A stretch of 64,000 bases of DNA. Origin: Gp7-AA6 sp036001245. Lineage in GTDB: Bacteria > Acidobacteriota > Thermoanaerobaculia > UBA5066 > Gp7-AA6. This document shows, one piece after another, positions 37,747 to 46,683 of this stretch. The notes beneath the pieces were generated by a model, which saw only the letters and a list, made by a program, of their open reading frames with translations, was not told where the DNA came from and did no database searches. Where the stretch lies: contig DASYUL010000049.1 of assembly GCA_036001245.1 (NCBI GenBank), forward strand, positions 128,788 through 192,787, given 5' to 3'. The translations under genes were made by a program, and so were the position numbers. Numbering within the stretch: the first letter of the stretch is position 1; each line of letters starts with the position of its first letter.

Positions 37747-39522
37747 CTACGGCTCGAAGAGGAAGAGTCCGTCCCCGGCGGTGCCGACGTAGAGGCGGCC
37801 CTCCGGGGTGGCAAACGTCGAGGCGATCGAGAGACCGGGGCGGGGACTCTTGACCGCGCGCCGCCGGCCGGCCTCCTCCCACACGAGGTTGCCGTCCACC
37901 TCGCGCACGGGCGTGCGGACGGGCGCGGGAGCGACGTCGCCCCGGTACGCGTCGAGGAACCGCCCCCCACCGAGCAGCGTTCGCCGCCGCGTGTCCCACG
38001 CGGTGCCGTCCCATCGGAACGATCCTTCGGCCGTGTGAACCTTCAGGAAGGGCGAACCGAGGCCGTCCGCGAGCAGCTCGACCGACGACGGAGCCGCCGG
38101 GCTTCCGGGCACGGCGACGAACGTGTGACCGTCCACCGTGCGGAAAATCCCGGTTGTCGTCACGAACACGGGCGCGCCGAAGTCCTTTCCATACAGGGCG
38201 AGCGGAGTTCCAGTCGGGGCGCTCTGCGGCGCTACCCATCGCTCGCCGCCGTCGAAAGAGACCCGAAGTCCGTTGAAGCTCGAGATCAGGAGCACGGTGG
38301 CGCCGTCGGGATCGAGGAAAGCCGCAAGAGACGCCGCGGGCGGGAGCGGGTCGAGCGAGAGACGGCGCACGCGCATTCCCTTCGCCTCCCAGACTCCGCT
38401 CTCGCCACCGGCGTACGCGCGGAAAAAGAAGAGCCGGCTCGGATCTTTCGGATCCGCGACGAGGTCGGAGACCCGTCCCTCCGCGAGCCCGACCGAGCCC
38501 GCCGCGAGTGTCATGCCGCCGTCGTCGGAGTAGAAGACGCCTTCGCCCTCCGTCCCGACGTAGAGGCGGCCCGAGCGGCGGTCCACCTCCATCGCCGTCA
38601 CGACGAGGGTCTCGCGCGAGATGCGCGACCAGGTCTGGCCGCCGTCGGTCGAACGGTGGAGACCACCCACCGTACCGGCGTAGACGACGCCGGGACGCTT
38701 CGGATCGCGCCGGACGTTGTGCGAGCGCCGGTTGGTAAATCCCGTCTTGACGCGCGTCCAGCGGTTGCCGCCGTCCTGCGTCCGGTAGACCCAGCCGCAG
38801 GTCGACACCCAGATGTCCCTCGAATCCGACGCGTCGAAGTCCCAGGCGTAGACCGACGCGTCGAGCACCATGCCTTCCGCGATCCGGGTCCACGTGCGTC
38901 CGCCGTCGCGGGTCCGGAAGGCCTGGCGCCACGTTCCCGCGTAGAGCGTGTCGGGATCGTCCGGCGCGAACGCGAGCGACTCGACCTGGTAGAGGCCGGG
39001 CGTCATCTCTCCCGTCATCGTCCACGTGTCTCCGCCGTCTTTCGACAGGCGGATCCCGTCGTCTCCGCCGACCGCGAGAAGCGGCGGGTCGTCCCCGCGC
39101 ACGGGGGCGAGCGCCAGCGCGCGCGTCGCGACCGAAGCCCTCCAGCGCGCCAGCACCATCCAGTTCGCGCCCCCGTCGTCGCTCCGGACGACGAGGCCGC
39201 CCCGGTACTGGCCGGCGAGCGATGCCCACAGCCGGCCCGGCGCCTTCGGATCGGCGATCAAGCCCGTCGCGATGAAGCCCGGAAACGCGGCCCCCTGGCG
39301 CAGCGCGGTCCACGTCGCGCCGCCGTCGGTCGAGCCGTAGAAGTTGCCGCGCGAAGTCCCGCAGTACAGGTGGTTGGCCTCGAACGGATCGACGGCGAAG
39401 ACCTTCACTTCCGCGCCCCACAGGGGGAGGCGCCACCACGAGGCGGCTTCGCCGCGCGCGCCTCCGAGAAAGAGGAGGGCGAGCACGAGGAAGGCCGCGT
39501 TGCGAGCTGTTCGTCGTTTCAT
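37747..39522 (-). CDS. Secreted beta-propeller protein with BNR/Asp-box repeats
   Basis: 591 residues from ATG 39522 with a signal peptide (AAFLVLALLFLGGARGEAA). At least seven Asp-box motifs of the type S-x-D-G-G-x-T-W (STDGGATW, SDDGGANW, SKDGGDTW, TRDGGRTW, TQDGGNRW, STDGGQTW) mark a multi-bladed propeller like VPS10/sortilin or photosynthesis-assembly Ycf48-type proteins. No catalytic residues of glycosidases can be assigned. Probably a periplasmic or extracellular binding protein. Confidence 0.85.
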   Translation of the reverse strand: MKRRTARNAAFLVLALLFLGGARGEAASWWRLPLWGAEVKVFAVDPFEANHLYCGTSRGNFYGSTDGGATWTALRQGAAFPGFIATGLIADPKAPGRLWASLAGQYRGGLVVRSDDGGANWMVLARWRASVATRALALAPVRGDDPPLLAVGGDDGIRLSKDGGDTWTMTGEMTPGLYQVESLAFAPDDPDTLYAGTWRQAFRTRDGGRTWTRIAEGMVLDASVYAWDFDASDSRDIWVSTCGWVYRTQDGGNRWTRVKTGFTNRRSHNVRRDPKRPGVVYAGTVGGLHRSTDGGQTWSRISRETLVVTAMEVDRRSGRLYVGTEGEGVFYSDDGGMTLAAGSVGLAEGRVSDLVADPKDPSRLFFFRAYAGGESGVWEAKGMRVRRLSLDPLPPAASLAAFLDPDGATVLLISSFNGLRVSFDGGERWVAPQSAPTGTPLALYGKDFGAPVFVTTTGIFRTVDGHTFVAVPGSPAAPSSVELLADGLGSPFLKVHTAEGSFRWDGTAWDTRRRTLLGGGRFLDAYRGDVAPAPVRTPVREVDGNLVWEEAGRRRAVKSPRPGLSIASTFATPEGRLYVGTAGDGLFLFEP

Positions 39523-39547
39523 CAGTGTTGGCTTGTCGGCGAGACGA

Positions 39548-40432
39548 TCAGGTGTTCGAGACCCGGGTTGCCGTCCGGTGTCGGTCCGCTCTCCAAGCAT
39601 AACCGGGATTCGCGGCGCCACGGCGGACCGCCGTCACTTCCGCGAGGATCGAGACGGCGATCTCTTCGGGAGTGACAGCGCCGATCGACAGGCCGATGGG
39701 CGCGCGGATCTCCGACAGCTTTTCCTCGGGCACGCCCTCCTCGGCCAGCCGGGCGAGCACTCCCCGCACCTTCCGGGCGGAGCCGATGAGCCCGAGGTAG
39801 CGCGCCGGCGGAGCGCCCGGGGCGAGCCAGGGACGCAGGGCGGCGAGATCGGTCTCCCAACAGCGAGAGACGACCGCCACGTACCGGTCGCGCCCCGGGA
39901 GAAGCGCATCGGGCGGGAGCTCGTAGTTCCGGGAGGTGCGCACCGCCTTCACACCCGCCGGGAACCGGTCGGAGCGGATGTACTCATCGCGGTCATCGCC
40001 GACGGTGACGTCGTAGGCAAGGTCGCGGGCAAGCCGAGCAAGCGCTTTGCCAACGTGGCCGCCGCCCAGGATGACGAGCGAGGGCGAAGCCTTCAGGAGC
40101 TCGATTGCGACGCGCGCGGAGCCGCCGCAGATCATGTTCGTCGGCTCGCGCAGCTCCGGCGACTCGAGCTCGCGCTCGAAGAAGTCGTACCACTTGAGTA
40201 ACCTTACGGCGTCCTCCTCGCGGAAGAGCGCCCCGGCATCGGCGACGACGAGAGCCTCGAAGGGACCGCCCCCGATCGTGCCGCGAAAAGTCCCGTCCTC
40301 GAAGATCAGGAAGCGACGGCCGATGCGCGAGGGCCCGGACCCTTTCGTCTCGAGCACGGTCGCGAGCGCGAGCCGGCCGCGCTTTTCCAGCTCGTCGGTC
40401 AGCTCGCGGAAAAAGGCGTCGTCGCTGCTCAT
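39548..40432 (-). CDS. XdhC/CoxI family protein
   Basis: 294 residues from ATG 40432. N-terminal XdhC_CoxI domain (LATVLETKGSGPSRIGRRFLI, GTIGGGPFEA, MICGGSARVAIE) and C-terminal Rossmann domain (LVILGGGHVGKALARLA, GLIGSARKVRGVLARL). XdhC proteins bind the molybdenum cofactor and insert sulfurated cofactor into xanthine dehydrogenase-type enzymes. A molybdoenzyme is not present here, but moeA lies 2 kb away. Confidence 0.92.
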   Translation of the reverse strand: MSSDDAFFRELTDELEKRGRLALATVLETKGSGPSRIGRRFLIFEDGTFRGTIGGGPFEALVVADAGALFREEDAVRLLKWYDFFERELESPELREPTNMICGGSARVAIELLKASPSLVILGGGHVGKALARLARDLAYDVTVGDDRDEYIRSDRFPAGVKAVRTSRNYELPPDALLPGRDRYVAVVSRCWETDLAALRPWLAPGAPPARYLGLIGSARKVRGVLARLAEEGVPEEKLSEIRAPIGLSIGAVTPEEIAVSILAEVTAVRRGAANPGYAWRADRHRTATRVSNT

Positions 40433-40443
40433 GAGCGGAAACA

Positions 40444-40449
40444 ATTGTA
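40444..40449 (-). promoter_or_regulatory. Putative -10 box (TACAAT) of the XdhC gene
   Basis: On the minus strand TACAAT ends 11 nt before the ATG at 40432. It lies back-to-back with the galU box. Confidence 0.4.
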
Positions 40450-40477
40450 GCGGGACGGACGGTGACGCCCGATCGGT

Positions 40478-40483
40478 TACGAT
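40478..40483 (+). promoter_or_regulatory. Putative -10 box (TACGAT) of galU
   Basis: TACGAT ends 9 nt before the ATG at 40493 with no Shine-Dalgarno sequence between them. Confidence 0.4.
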
Positions 40484-40492
40484 TCCCGCGCG

Positions 40493-41359
40493 ATGCAACC
40501 CGTGAGAGTGGCGGTGTTTCCGGCCGCCGGGCTGGGCACTCGATTCCTGCCCGCGACCAAGGCGCAGCCGAAGGAAATGCTGCCGCTCGTGGACCGTCCG
40601 CTCGTCCAGTACGTCGTCGAGGAGGCGAAGGCGGCGGGGATCGAGCGCATCGTGATCGTGACCGGGCGCGGAAAAAACGCGATCGAGGACCACTTCGACA
40701 CTTCGTTCGAGCTCGAAAAGATGCTCGAAGACCGCGGCAAGGAGGACCTCCTCGCGATCGTGCGGGAGATTTCCGACATGATCCCGCTGGCCTACGTCCG
40801 CCAGAAAACAGCGCTCGGCCTCGGGCACGCGATCCTGCAGGCGAAGGACCTCGTCGGGAAGGAGCCCTTCGCCGTGCTTCTCGGCGACGACATCGTCGAC
40901 TCGCGGGAGCCCTGCATCGGGCAGATGATGCGGCTCTACGAGAAGCGCGGGAACCCCGTGATCGCGATCCAGGAGGTCGCGCGCGAGGAAACCCGGCAAT
41001 ACGGCATCGTGGCGGGCGAGCGCGACGGAGACCGGGTGGTGCGAATCTCCGGGATGGTGGAAAAGCCGGCGCCGGAGAATGCGCCTTCGAACCTCGCGAT
41101 CATCGGGCGGTACATCCTGCCGCCGGAGATTTTCGAGATCCTGGAGGAGACCCGCTCCGACGCGGGCGGCGAGATCCAGCTCACGTCGGGTCTCGCGACT
41201 CTCCTCGAGCGCCGGCCGATCGACGGGTACCTCTTCGAAGGGAAGCGCTACGACGCGGGAGACAAGCTGGGATTCCTGAAGGCGACGGTGGAGTTCGCGC
41301 TGAAGCGAGAGGACCTGGGCGAGCCGTTCCGGAAGTACCTGAAGAGCCTGAAGCTCTGA
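40493..41359 (+). CDS. galU: UTP-glucose-1-phosphate uridylyltransferase
   Basis: Makes UDP-glucose for envelope polysaccharides. 288 residues with the nucleotidyltransferase signature AAGLGTRFLPATKAQPKEML, DRPLVQYVVEEA, GLGHAIL, and the EKP motif in MVEKPAPENAPSNLAIIGRY. Length and motif order are typical of bacterial GalU. Confidence 0.95.
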   Translation: MQPVRVAVFPAAGLGTRFLPATKAQPKEMLPLVDRPLVQYVVEEAKAAGIERIVIVTGRGKNAIEDHFDTSFELEKMLEDRGKEDLLAIVREISDMIPLAYVRQKTALGLGHAILQAKDLVGKEPFAVLLGDDIVDSREPCIGQMMRLYEKRGNPVIAIQEVAREETRQYGIVAGERDGDRVVRISGMVEKPAPENAPSNLAIIGRYILPPEIFEILEETRSDAGGEIQLTSGLATLLERRPIDGYLFEGKRYDAGDKLGFLKATVEFALKREDLGEPFRKYLKSLKL

Positions 41360-41432
41360 GGGGTCAGGCGTGTATGTTGGTATTTTCGGTCACCGCGCAG
41401 AATCAAAGCTACCAAGTTACACGCCTGACCCC
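41360..41432. repeat. GGGGTCA-type inverted repeat 2
   Basis: Perfect 15-bp arms GGGGTCAGGCGTGTA (41360-41374) and TACACGCCTGACCCC (41418-41432) with a 43-nt core. It starts immediately after the galU stop and lies between convergent genes. Confidence 0.85.
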
Positions 41433-41450
41433 AGGGCTCACTCCTGTTTC

Positions 41451-41798
41451 TCAGTCGGACTTCTTGGAACTTTTGACCTGGGACTTGGAACCCTTTTTGT
41501 CCGACTCTTTTTTTTCCGCCTTCTCTTTCTTCTCCGCCTTTTCCTCGCTCGCGCCCTTCGACTCCCCCGATCCTTCCTTCGTGTCGGCGGCCGCTTCTTT
41601 CTTCTTCTGCTCCCCCCTCGCGCCGCCGTAGTCGGTCACGTACCAGCCGGATCCCTTGAACTGGATCGCGGGCACGGAGAATGCCTTCTTGAGCTTCCCC
41701 CCGCAATGCGGGCAGATCTTGAGCGGCTTCTCCCCGACGCGCTGAATCGCCTCGGTCCTGCGGTTGCAGGACTCGCAGTCGTACTCGTAGATCGGCAT
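41451..41798 (-). CDS. FmdB-family zinc ribbon protein
   Basis: 115 residues. N-terminal zinc ribbon MPIYEYDCESC...CPHCGGKLKK (two CxxC knuckles), the FKGSGWYVTDY segment usual in the family, then a Lys/Glu/Ser-rich disordered tail. Named after a regulatory protein of formamidase genes, but the general function is unknown. Confidence 0.9.
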   Translation of the reverse strand: MPIYEYDCESCNRRTEAIQRVGEKPLKICPHCGGKLKKAFSVPAIQFKGSGWYVTDYGGARGEQKKKEAAADTKEGSGESKGASEEKAEKKEKAEKKESDKKGSKSQVKSSKKSD

Positions 41799-41818
41799 GA
41801 AAGAAAGGTATCAGGCGA

Positions 41819-42586
41819 TCAGCTGTCGCCGAGCGCTCCGCCTTCCGTCTTCCACTGCACTTTTTTGACGCCCGACGCCTCCTTCACGCGGACGAGATCC
41901 AGGCAGAAGAACGCGTAGAGGAGACGAGCGTTCTCGGCGACGCTCCCGGGGCCTTTCTGGCAGAGCACCTGTACGGGAAGCCGTCCGTCGACCAGGCCGC
42001 GCAGCGCAATCTCATCGGGGCTGAAGAGTCCCGGCGCGAGCGGCGCCTCGGCCTGCTCGAGCACGCCGTGTCCGGAGCCCATCCGGTCGACGAATCGCCG
42101 CACGCTGGCGGCGCGCCGCACCCCTTCCACGATCACCTCCACGATCGGGAGGTCGATCCGGATCGTTTCGTCGGAGCGCCGCGCGCCGACCTCGAAGACG
42201 ACCTCTCCCGAGTCCCAGTCGAAGGCGCCCCAGAGGATTTCGCGGACCTGATCGGCAACCGCGGCGTCCAGAGTCGCCTGGTCGAGGAGCTCCAGTCGCA
42301 CGAGGATCTGGCCGAGACGGATTCCGTCGCCCGCCAGTCGCGCCTCGGCGTTCGCGACCGCGTCTTCCGGCAGCGTGCCGTGGCGGATCAGGTAGTTCCC
42401 GAGCCGCACTTCGCGCTCGTCGGAGGTCGCGAAGACCACGAGACCCCGGTCGAGATAGATGCGCCGGTGCGCGTTGTCCCGCGTGACGGAGAGCGCGCCG
42501 GGAACGCGATATCGCTCGATCGTCGCGAGGATCTCGGGCAGAGGAGTGACCCTCAGGTCGCCCCGATACTCGAACTTCTTTTCCAT
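41819..42586 (-). CDS. DUF4388 (PATAN-like) domain protein
   Basis: 255 residues from ATG 42586. The N-terminus (FEYRGDLRVTPLPEILATIERYRVPGALSVTR) is the DUF4388/PATAN module found in gliding and signalling proteins of delta-proteobacteria and Acidobacteria. The middle part, RLGNYLIRHGTLPEDAV...RLGQILVRLELL, resembles an MshEN-type helical repeat. No enzymatic motif. Probably a regulatory adaptor. It lies 20 nt downstream of nothing conserved and ends near the FmdB-family gene, same strand. Confidence 0.8.
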   Translation of the reverse strand: MEKKFEYRGDLRVTPLPEILATIERYRVPGALSVTRDNAHRRIYLDRGLVVFATSDEREVRLGNYLIRHGTLPEDAVANAEARLAGDGIRLGQILVRLELLDQATLDAAVADQVREILWGAFDWDSGEVVFEVGARRSDETIRIDLPIVEVIVEGVRRAASVRRFVDRMGSGHGVLEQAEAPLAPGLFSPDEIALRGLVDGRLPVQVLCQKGPGSVAENARLLYAFFCLDLVRVKEASGVKKVQWKTEGGALGDS

Positions 42587-42638
42587 CAGAAGGATTCTTC
42601 GTCCATGGTAACCGAACTCGCCGTATCGGGCCGCCATC

Positions 42639-42644
42639 TACAAT
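42639..42644 (+). promoter_or_regulatory. Putative -10 box (TACAAT) of moeA
   Basis: TACAAT ends 8 nt before GTG 42653. It lies downstream of the alternative ATG 42605, favouring the GTG start. Confidence 0.45.
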
Positions 42645-42652
42645 CGGCTCCG

Positions 42653-43852
42653 GTGATTACGGTGGACGAGGCCTTCGCGATCCTGGACCGGTCCGTGTCG
42701 CCACTCGGAGACGAGACGGTCCGTCTCGGGGAAGCGGCCGGCCGCATCCTCGCGACCGACGTCGTCTCCGACGTGGACTGGCCCCCCTTCGACACCTCGG
42801 CGATGGACGGCTACGCCGTGCGCGCCGACGAGGCGCGCGCGCCGGGCGTCGGCCTCCGGGAGCGGGGCGGCCTCGTCGCCGCCGGCGACCCTCCTCCGGC
42901 GCCGCTCGCTGCCGGCGAAGCGGTCCGGCTCATGACGGGAGCGCCGCTTCCCTCCGGCACCGATGCGGTGGTCCCGGTCGAGCAAGCGGAGAGCAAGCAG
43001 GGCCGCGTCGTTTTCGAGCGGCCGCCGGAGCCGGGCGCGCACCTGCGCCGCCGAGGCGAGAGCGTGGCGCGCGGTGCGGTTCTCCTGCGCGGGGGACAAC
43101 GTCTGGGGCCAGGTGCAGTGGCGCTCGCGGCGCTGGCGGGAGCCGATCCGACTACCGTCCGCCGAAGGCCGCGCGTGGCGATCGCTCCCACGGGAAACGA
43201 GCTCGTCTCGGCGGCCGAAGCGCCGACCGCCGGAAAGTTGCGGGACTCGAACGGTCCGATGATCGACGCGCTCTGCCGGGCGCGCGGCTGGCCCACGCTC
43301 GCGCGCGAACGGATCGCCGACGAGCCGGCGGCGGTCGCGCGTCTCTTCGACGACGTCGGCGACGCAGACGTGCTCATCACGAGCGGAGGCGTTTCGGCCG
43401 GCGACCTGGATCTCCTGCCACCCGCCGCGGAGCGGGCCGGGTGGGAGATCCTCTTCCACCGCGTCGCGGTCCGACCCGGAAAGCCGATCGCGTTCGCGCG
43501 CCGCGGGAAGCAGTTCTGGTTCGGACTTCCCGGCAATCCGGTCTCGGCGTCGGTGTGTTTCCAGCTCTTCGTCCGGCGGGCGCTCGATCGCATGGAAGGG
43601 GTCGAGCCCGCCGGTGCGCCGCTCGTGCTCGCGCGGCTCGCTCGCCGGCTCGGTCCGCCGGGCCCGCGGGAGACCTACCGCGACGCGCTGCTCGTGGAGG
43701 AAGACGGGGCGCGCCGGGCCGAGCCGCTGCCGACCGCGGGAAGCCACGACATCGCCGCGCACGCGCGGGCGAACGCCTTGATCCGGATTCCGGTGGGCGG
43801 CGGTTCGCTCGACGAAGGATCGGTCGTGACATGCGTGCTGCTGGAACGCTGA
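42653..43852 (+). CDS. moeA: Molybdopterin molybdotransferase
   Basis: Inserts molybdate into adenylated molybdopterin. From GTG 42653 about 399 residues: VDEAFAILDRSV, FDTSAMDGYAV (catalytic loop), MTGAPLPSGTDAVVPVE, the MoeA/MogA-like GNELV...DSNGPMI and SGGVSAGDLD motif, and FGLPGNPVSASVCF. ATG 42605 is possible, but GTG 42653 fits the family N-terminus. Overlaps the following hydrolase gene by 22 nt. Confidence 0.93.
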   Translation: MITVDEAFAILDRSVSPLGDETVRLGEAAGRILATDVVSDVDWPPFDTSAMDGYAVRADEARAPGVGLRERGGLVAAGDPPPAPLAAGEAVRLMTGAPLPSGTDAVVPVEQAESKQGRVVFERPPEPGAHLRRRGESVARGAVLLRGGQRLGPGAVALAALAGADPTTVRRRPRVAIAPTGNELVSAAEAPTAGKLRDSNGPMIDALCRARGWPTLARERIADEPAAVARLFDDVGDADVLITSGGVSAGDLDLLPPAAERAGWEILFHRVAVRPGKPIAFARRGKQFWFGLPGNPVSASVCFQLFVRRALDRMEGVEPAGAPLVLARLARRLGPPGPRETYRDALLVEEDGARRAEPLPTAGSHDIAAHARANALIRIPVGGGSLDEGSVVTCVLLER

Positions 43853-44655
43853 GGCGCGACCGCCGCGCGAAGGCTCCCGCGCGCCGGGCGACGCGGGCGC
43901 CCGAGCCGATCGCGCTCCGCGCGCTCGCCTCCGACGGCGTCCCGATCGCCTACTCGCTCTGGAGGCGTCCGTCGCGCGAGCTCCTGATTCTCGCGCCCGG
44001 ATTCTGGCGGCGGCGGCTGGCGAAGGAGAACGTCTATCTCGCGACGCACTTCGCGCGGCTCGGGTACGACGTGGCGGCGCTCGACTTCCGAGGCCACGGC
44101 GACAGCGGCGGCCGGTATGCGTTCGGCGCGGCCGAGGCGCTCGATTTCGAGGCCGTCGTCCGCGAGCTCGCCGGCCCGGGACGGAGCTACGAACGGTTCG
44201 CGGTCATCGGCCTCTCGATGGGCGGCTCGATCGCGGCGGAAGCGCTCGCGCGATTTCCGGAGCTCCCGTGCCGGGCGCTCGTGATGATCTCGTCTCCGGC
44301 GGACGTCAAGTCGCTCAAGCCGCGACCGCTCTCGCGTGATGCGATCCGGCAGCTGCGCCTGCGGCACGCGCTGCGGATGCCGCGGATCGCGATCCGGCAG
44401 CTGCGCGGTCCCAAGCCGCGCGCGGCGGAGGCCGTCGCGCATCTGACGATGCCGAAGCTGATCGTGACTTCCGAGACCGACTGGCTCGTCGATCCGTCGC
44501 AGGGCCGGCTTCTCGCGGAGATGGCGGCGCCGCCCGTCGACCACGTCCACCTCGATCTGCCCGGGTCGCTCCACGCGGACTCTCTCGTCAAGTACGTGCC
44601 GTTGCGGCTGTTGCGACTTCTCGACCGGTGGCTCGCGCAAAACGCGCCGCCGTAG
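43831..44655 (+). CDS. Alpha/beta hydrolase
   Basis: 274 residues from ATG 43831. Catalytic triad visible: S129 in GLSMGGS, D217 in ETDWLVDP and H248 in LHADS; oxyanion region LAPGFWRR and DFRGHGDSGG. A basic, Ala-rich N-terminus may be disordered. It precedes a ketoacyl synthase-methyltransferase-reductase set by 62 nt and could act as a thioesterase or lipase in the same pathway (inference). Confidence 0.85.
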   Translation: MRAAGTLRRDRRAKAPARRATRAPEPIALRALASDGVPIAYSLWRRPSRELLILAPGFWRRRLAKENVYLATHFARLGYDVAALDFRGHGDSGGRYAFGAAEALDFEAVVRELAGPGRSYERFAVIGLSMGGSIAAEALARFPELPCRALVMISSPADVKSLKPRPLSRDAIRQLRLRHALRMPRIAIRQLRGPKPRAAEAVAHLTMPKLIVTSETDWLVDPSQGRLLAEMAAPPVDHVHLDLPGSLHADSLVKYVPLRLLRLLDRWLAQNAPP

Positions 44656-44704
44656 TGCTCCTTAACCAATCGTTTAGCAACCCGCTGCGCACGAGACGTG
44701 CAGC

Positions 44705-44710
44705 TACAAT
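44705..44710 (+). promoter_or_regulatory. Putative -10 box (TACAAT) of the ketoacyl synthase gene
   Basis: TACAAT ends exactly 7 nt before GTG 44718, the classic geometry of a leaderless transcript. No Shine-Dalgarno sequence is present. Confidence 0.5.
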
Positions 44711-44717
44711 CCGCGCC

Positions 44718-45971
44718 GTGCGAGAACGCCGCGCAGTTGTCACCGGGATTGGATGTCTGTCCCCCAACGGGAACAGTCGGGAGGAGTTCGCCGCCGGCCT
44801 GAAGAGAGGCACGAGCGGCATCGACCGCATCTCGCTCTTCGACCCGGAGGGGCTGCCGGCCACAATCGCGGGCGAGCTGAAAGGATTCGACCCGACCCGC
44901 TGGATCGAACCGAAGGACATCCGCCACGTTTCGCGGGCTGTGCCGATGGCGATTGCGGCGTCGACCGAAGCGCTCGAGGACGCAGGGATCGATCCAACGC
45001 GTCTCTCGCTCGACGAGCGCCGCGAGTTCGGCGTCGTGCTCGGTACCGGCGGCGGCGCGATCGAGTTCACCGAGCGGATGTATCACCTCTATTACACGAA
45101 CCAGACGAAGAAGGCTTCGGTCTACGCCATTGCGTCCGGAACGATCGGCACTCTCTCCTCGGAGATCTCGATGCAGTTCGGGCTGCGCGGCCTCTCCCAC
45201 GTCGTGTCGACGGGCTGCGCATCATCGACCGACGCGCTCGGCTACGCGTTCCGCGCGATCAAGCACGGAATGAACGGGGGCGTTTACCTCGCCGGCGGAG
45301 TCGACGCGACCGTCGTCCGCGGGATCATGGAAGGGTTCGTGATGATGCGGATCGTCTCGACGTCCTGGGAGACGGAGCCGCCGCGGGCGTCTCGGCCGTT
45401 CTCGGCCGACCGCGACGGTTTCGTGCTCGGCGAGGGCGCCTGGATGTTCGTTCTCGAAGAGCGCGAGCACGCGCTCGCCCGAGGCGTGAAGATCTACGGC
45501 GAGATCCGCGGCTACGGCGCGACGTGCGACGCGCACCACCGGGTGCGGCTGGACGAGACCGGCGAGGAGCCCGCGCGCGCCATGACGCTCGCGCTCGATG
45601 AGGCCGGCCTGCCGCCGGAGGCGATCGAATACCTCGCCTACCACGGCACGTCGACCGCGTTGAACGACCGCGTCGAGACGAAGTCGGTTCGGCGGGCGTT
45701 CGGACCTGCGGCCGCGAAGCTCCCCGGTTCCTCGATCAAGTCCATGATCGGCCACCCGCAGGGTGCCTGCGGCGCTGCCGGCGTCGCGGCGACCCTTCTC
45801 GGAATGCGCGACTCCTTCCTGCCGCCGACCATCAACCTCGACGCACCCGACTCGGAGTGTGATCTCGACTACGTGGCGAACGAGTCCCGGGAGGCGTCCT
45901 TCGAGAACGCGCTCTGCAACTGCATCGGATTCGGGTCGAAGAACAGCGCCCTGGTGATCTCGCAGGGATAG
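44718..45971 (+). CDS. Beta-ketoacyl-[acyl-carrier-protein] synthase family protein
   Basis: Condensing enzyme of the FabF/KAS II fold, 417 residues. Active-site Cys167 in VSTGCASSTDALG, His309 in YHGTSTALND and His346 in SMIGHPQGACGAAG complete the Cys-His-His triad. GTG 44718 gives the family start RRAVVTGIGCLSPNG; earlier in-frame starts overlap the hydrolase end. No acyl carrier protein gene is adjacent. With the next two genes it looks like a specialised lipid or polyketide unit rather than housekeeping fabF. Confidence 0.92.
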   Translation: MRERRAVVTGIGCLSPNGNSREEFAAGLKRGTSGIDRISLFDPEGLPATIAGELKGFDPTRWIEPKDIRHVSRAVPMAIAASTEALEDAGIDPTRLSLDERREFGVVLGTGGGAIEFTERMYHLYYTNQTKKASVYAIASGTIGTLSSEISMQFGLRGLSHVVSTGCASSTDALGYAFRAIKHGMNGGVYLAGGVDATVVRGIMEGFVMMRIVSTSWETEPPRASRPFSADRDGFVLGEGAWMFVLEEREHALARGVKIYGEIRGYGATCDAHHRVRLDETGEEPARAMTLALDEAGLPPEAIEYLAYHGTSTALNDRVETKSVRRAFGPAAAKLPGSSIKSMIGHPQGACGAAGVAATLLGMRDSFLPPTINLDAPDSECDLDYVANESREASFENALCNCIGFGSKNSALVISQG

Positions 45972-45981
45972 CGCGCACGAA

Positions 45982-46683
45982 GTGAGTCTCCTCGTCCCGC
46001 CTCGCCGGCCCTCCGACGAGATCCTGGACGATCCGGACATCCCGCCCGAGGAGATGTTCCTGTCGCTTCAAGATCTTTCGCTCCTGCACCGCTGGTGGGG
46101 CAGCGCGCGGGCGCTCGAGCGGTTCCTCGTCGGCGAGATCCGCCGCCTGCGCGTCGAGCGGCCCATGGTGCTCGACGTGGGCGCCGGATCGGCCGACGTT
46201 TCGCGTCGCCTCTCTCGCTCTCTCGCCCGCGCGGGACATCCCTCGCAGGTCCTCGCCTGCGACCTGCAGTGGCGCCACCTCGTGGCGGGGCGGCGCATGG
46301 CGCGGGACCGGTTTCCTTCCGTCTGCGCGGACGCGTTCGTCCTGCCGTTCCCCGAGAAGTCCCTCGACTGGGTCGTCTCGACGCTCTTCTTCCATCACTT
46401 CTCGCCCGAGGAAAACGCTCACCTCCTCGCGTCCTTCGAGCGCGTCGCGAGGCGCGGGTTCGCGCTGCTCGATCTGACCCGTCACGTTTTTCCGCTCGCT
46501 TTCATATCGATCGCGGGACGACTCCTCTTCAAGACCCGCGTCTCGCTCTCCGACGGGATCTCCTCCGTTCGCCAGGCGTACACGCCCGAAGAAGCGCGGC
46601 GAATCGCGCTGGAAGCCGTCTCCGGCGCGCGCGTTGAGCGGGTCTTCCCGTTCCGGTACATCCTGTCCGCCACCGCCCCGTGA
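45982..46683 (+). CDS. Class I SAM-dependent methyltransferase
   Basis: 233 residues from GTG 45982. Motif I VLDVGAGSADVSRRL, acidic motif LACDLQWRHL, and motif IV region SLDWVVSTLFFHHF of small-molecule methyltransferases. The N-terminal SLQDLSLLHRWW and the C-terminal half are like the methyltransferases found beside FAD reductases in type III PKS/lipid clusters. Translationally coupled to the reductase (GTGA). Confidence 0.88.
   Translation: MSLLVPPRRPSDEILDDPDIPPEEMFLSLQDLSLLHRWWGSARALERFLVGEIRRLRVERPMVLDVGAGSADVSRRLSRSLARAGHPSQVLACDLQWRHLVAGRRMARDRFPSVCADAFVLPFPEKSLDWVVSTLFFHHFSPEENAHLLASFERVARRGFALLDLTRHVFPLAFISIAGRLLFKTRVSLSDGISSVRQAYTPEEARRIALEAVSGARVERVFPFRYILSATAP

Noticed and set aside
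38035..39675. Plus-strand 546-codon open frame
   Set aside because: Antisense of the Asp-box propeller; Arg-rich with no recognisable domain.
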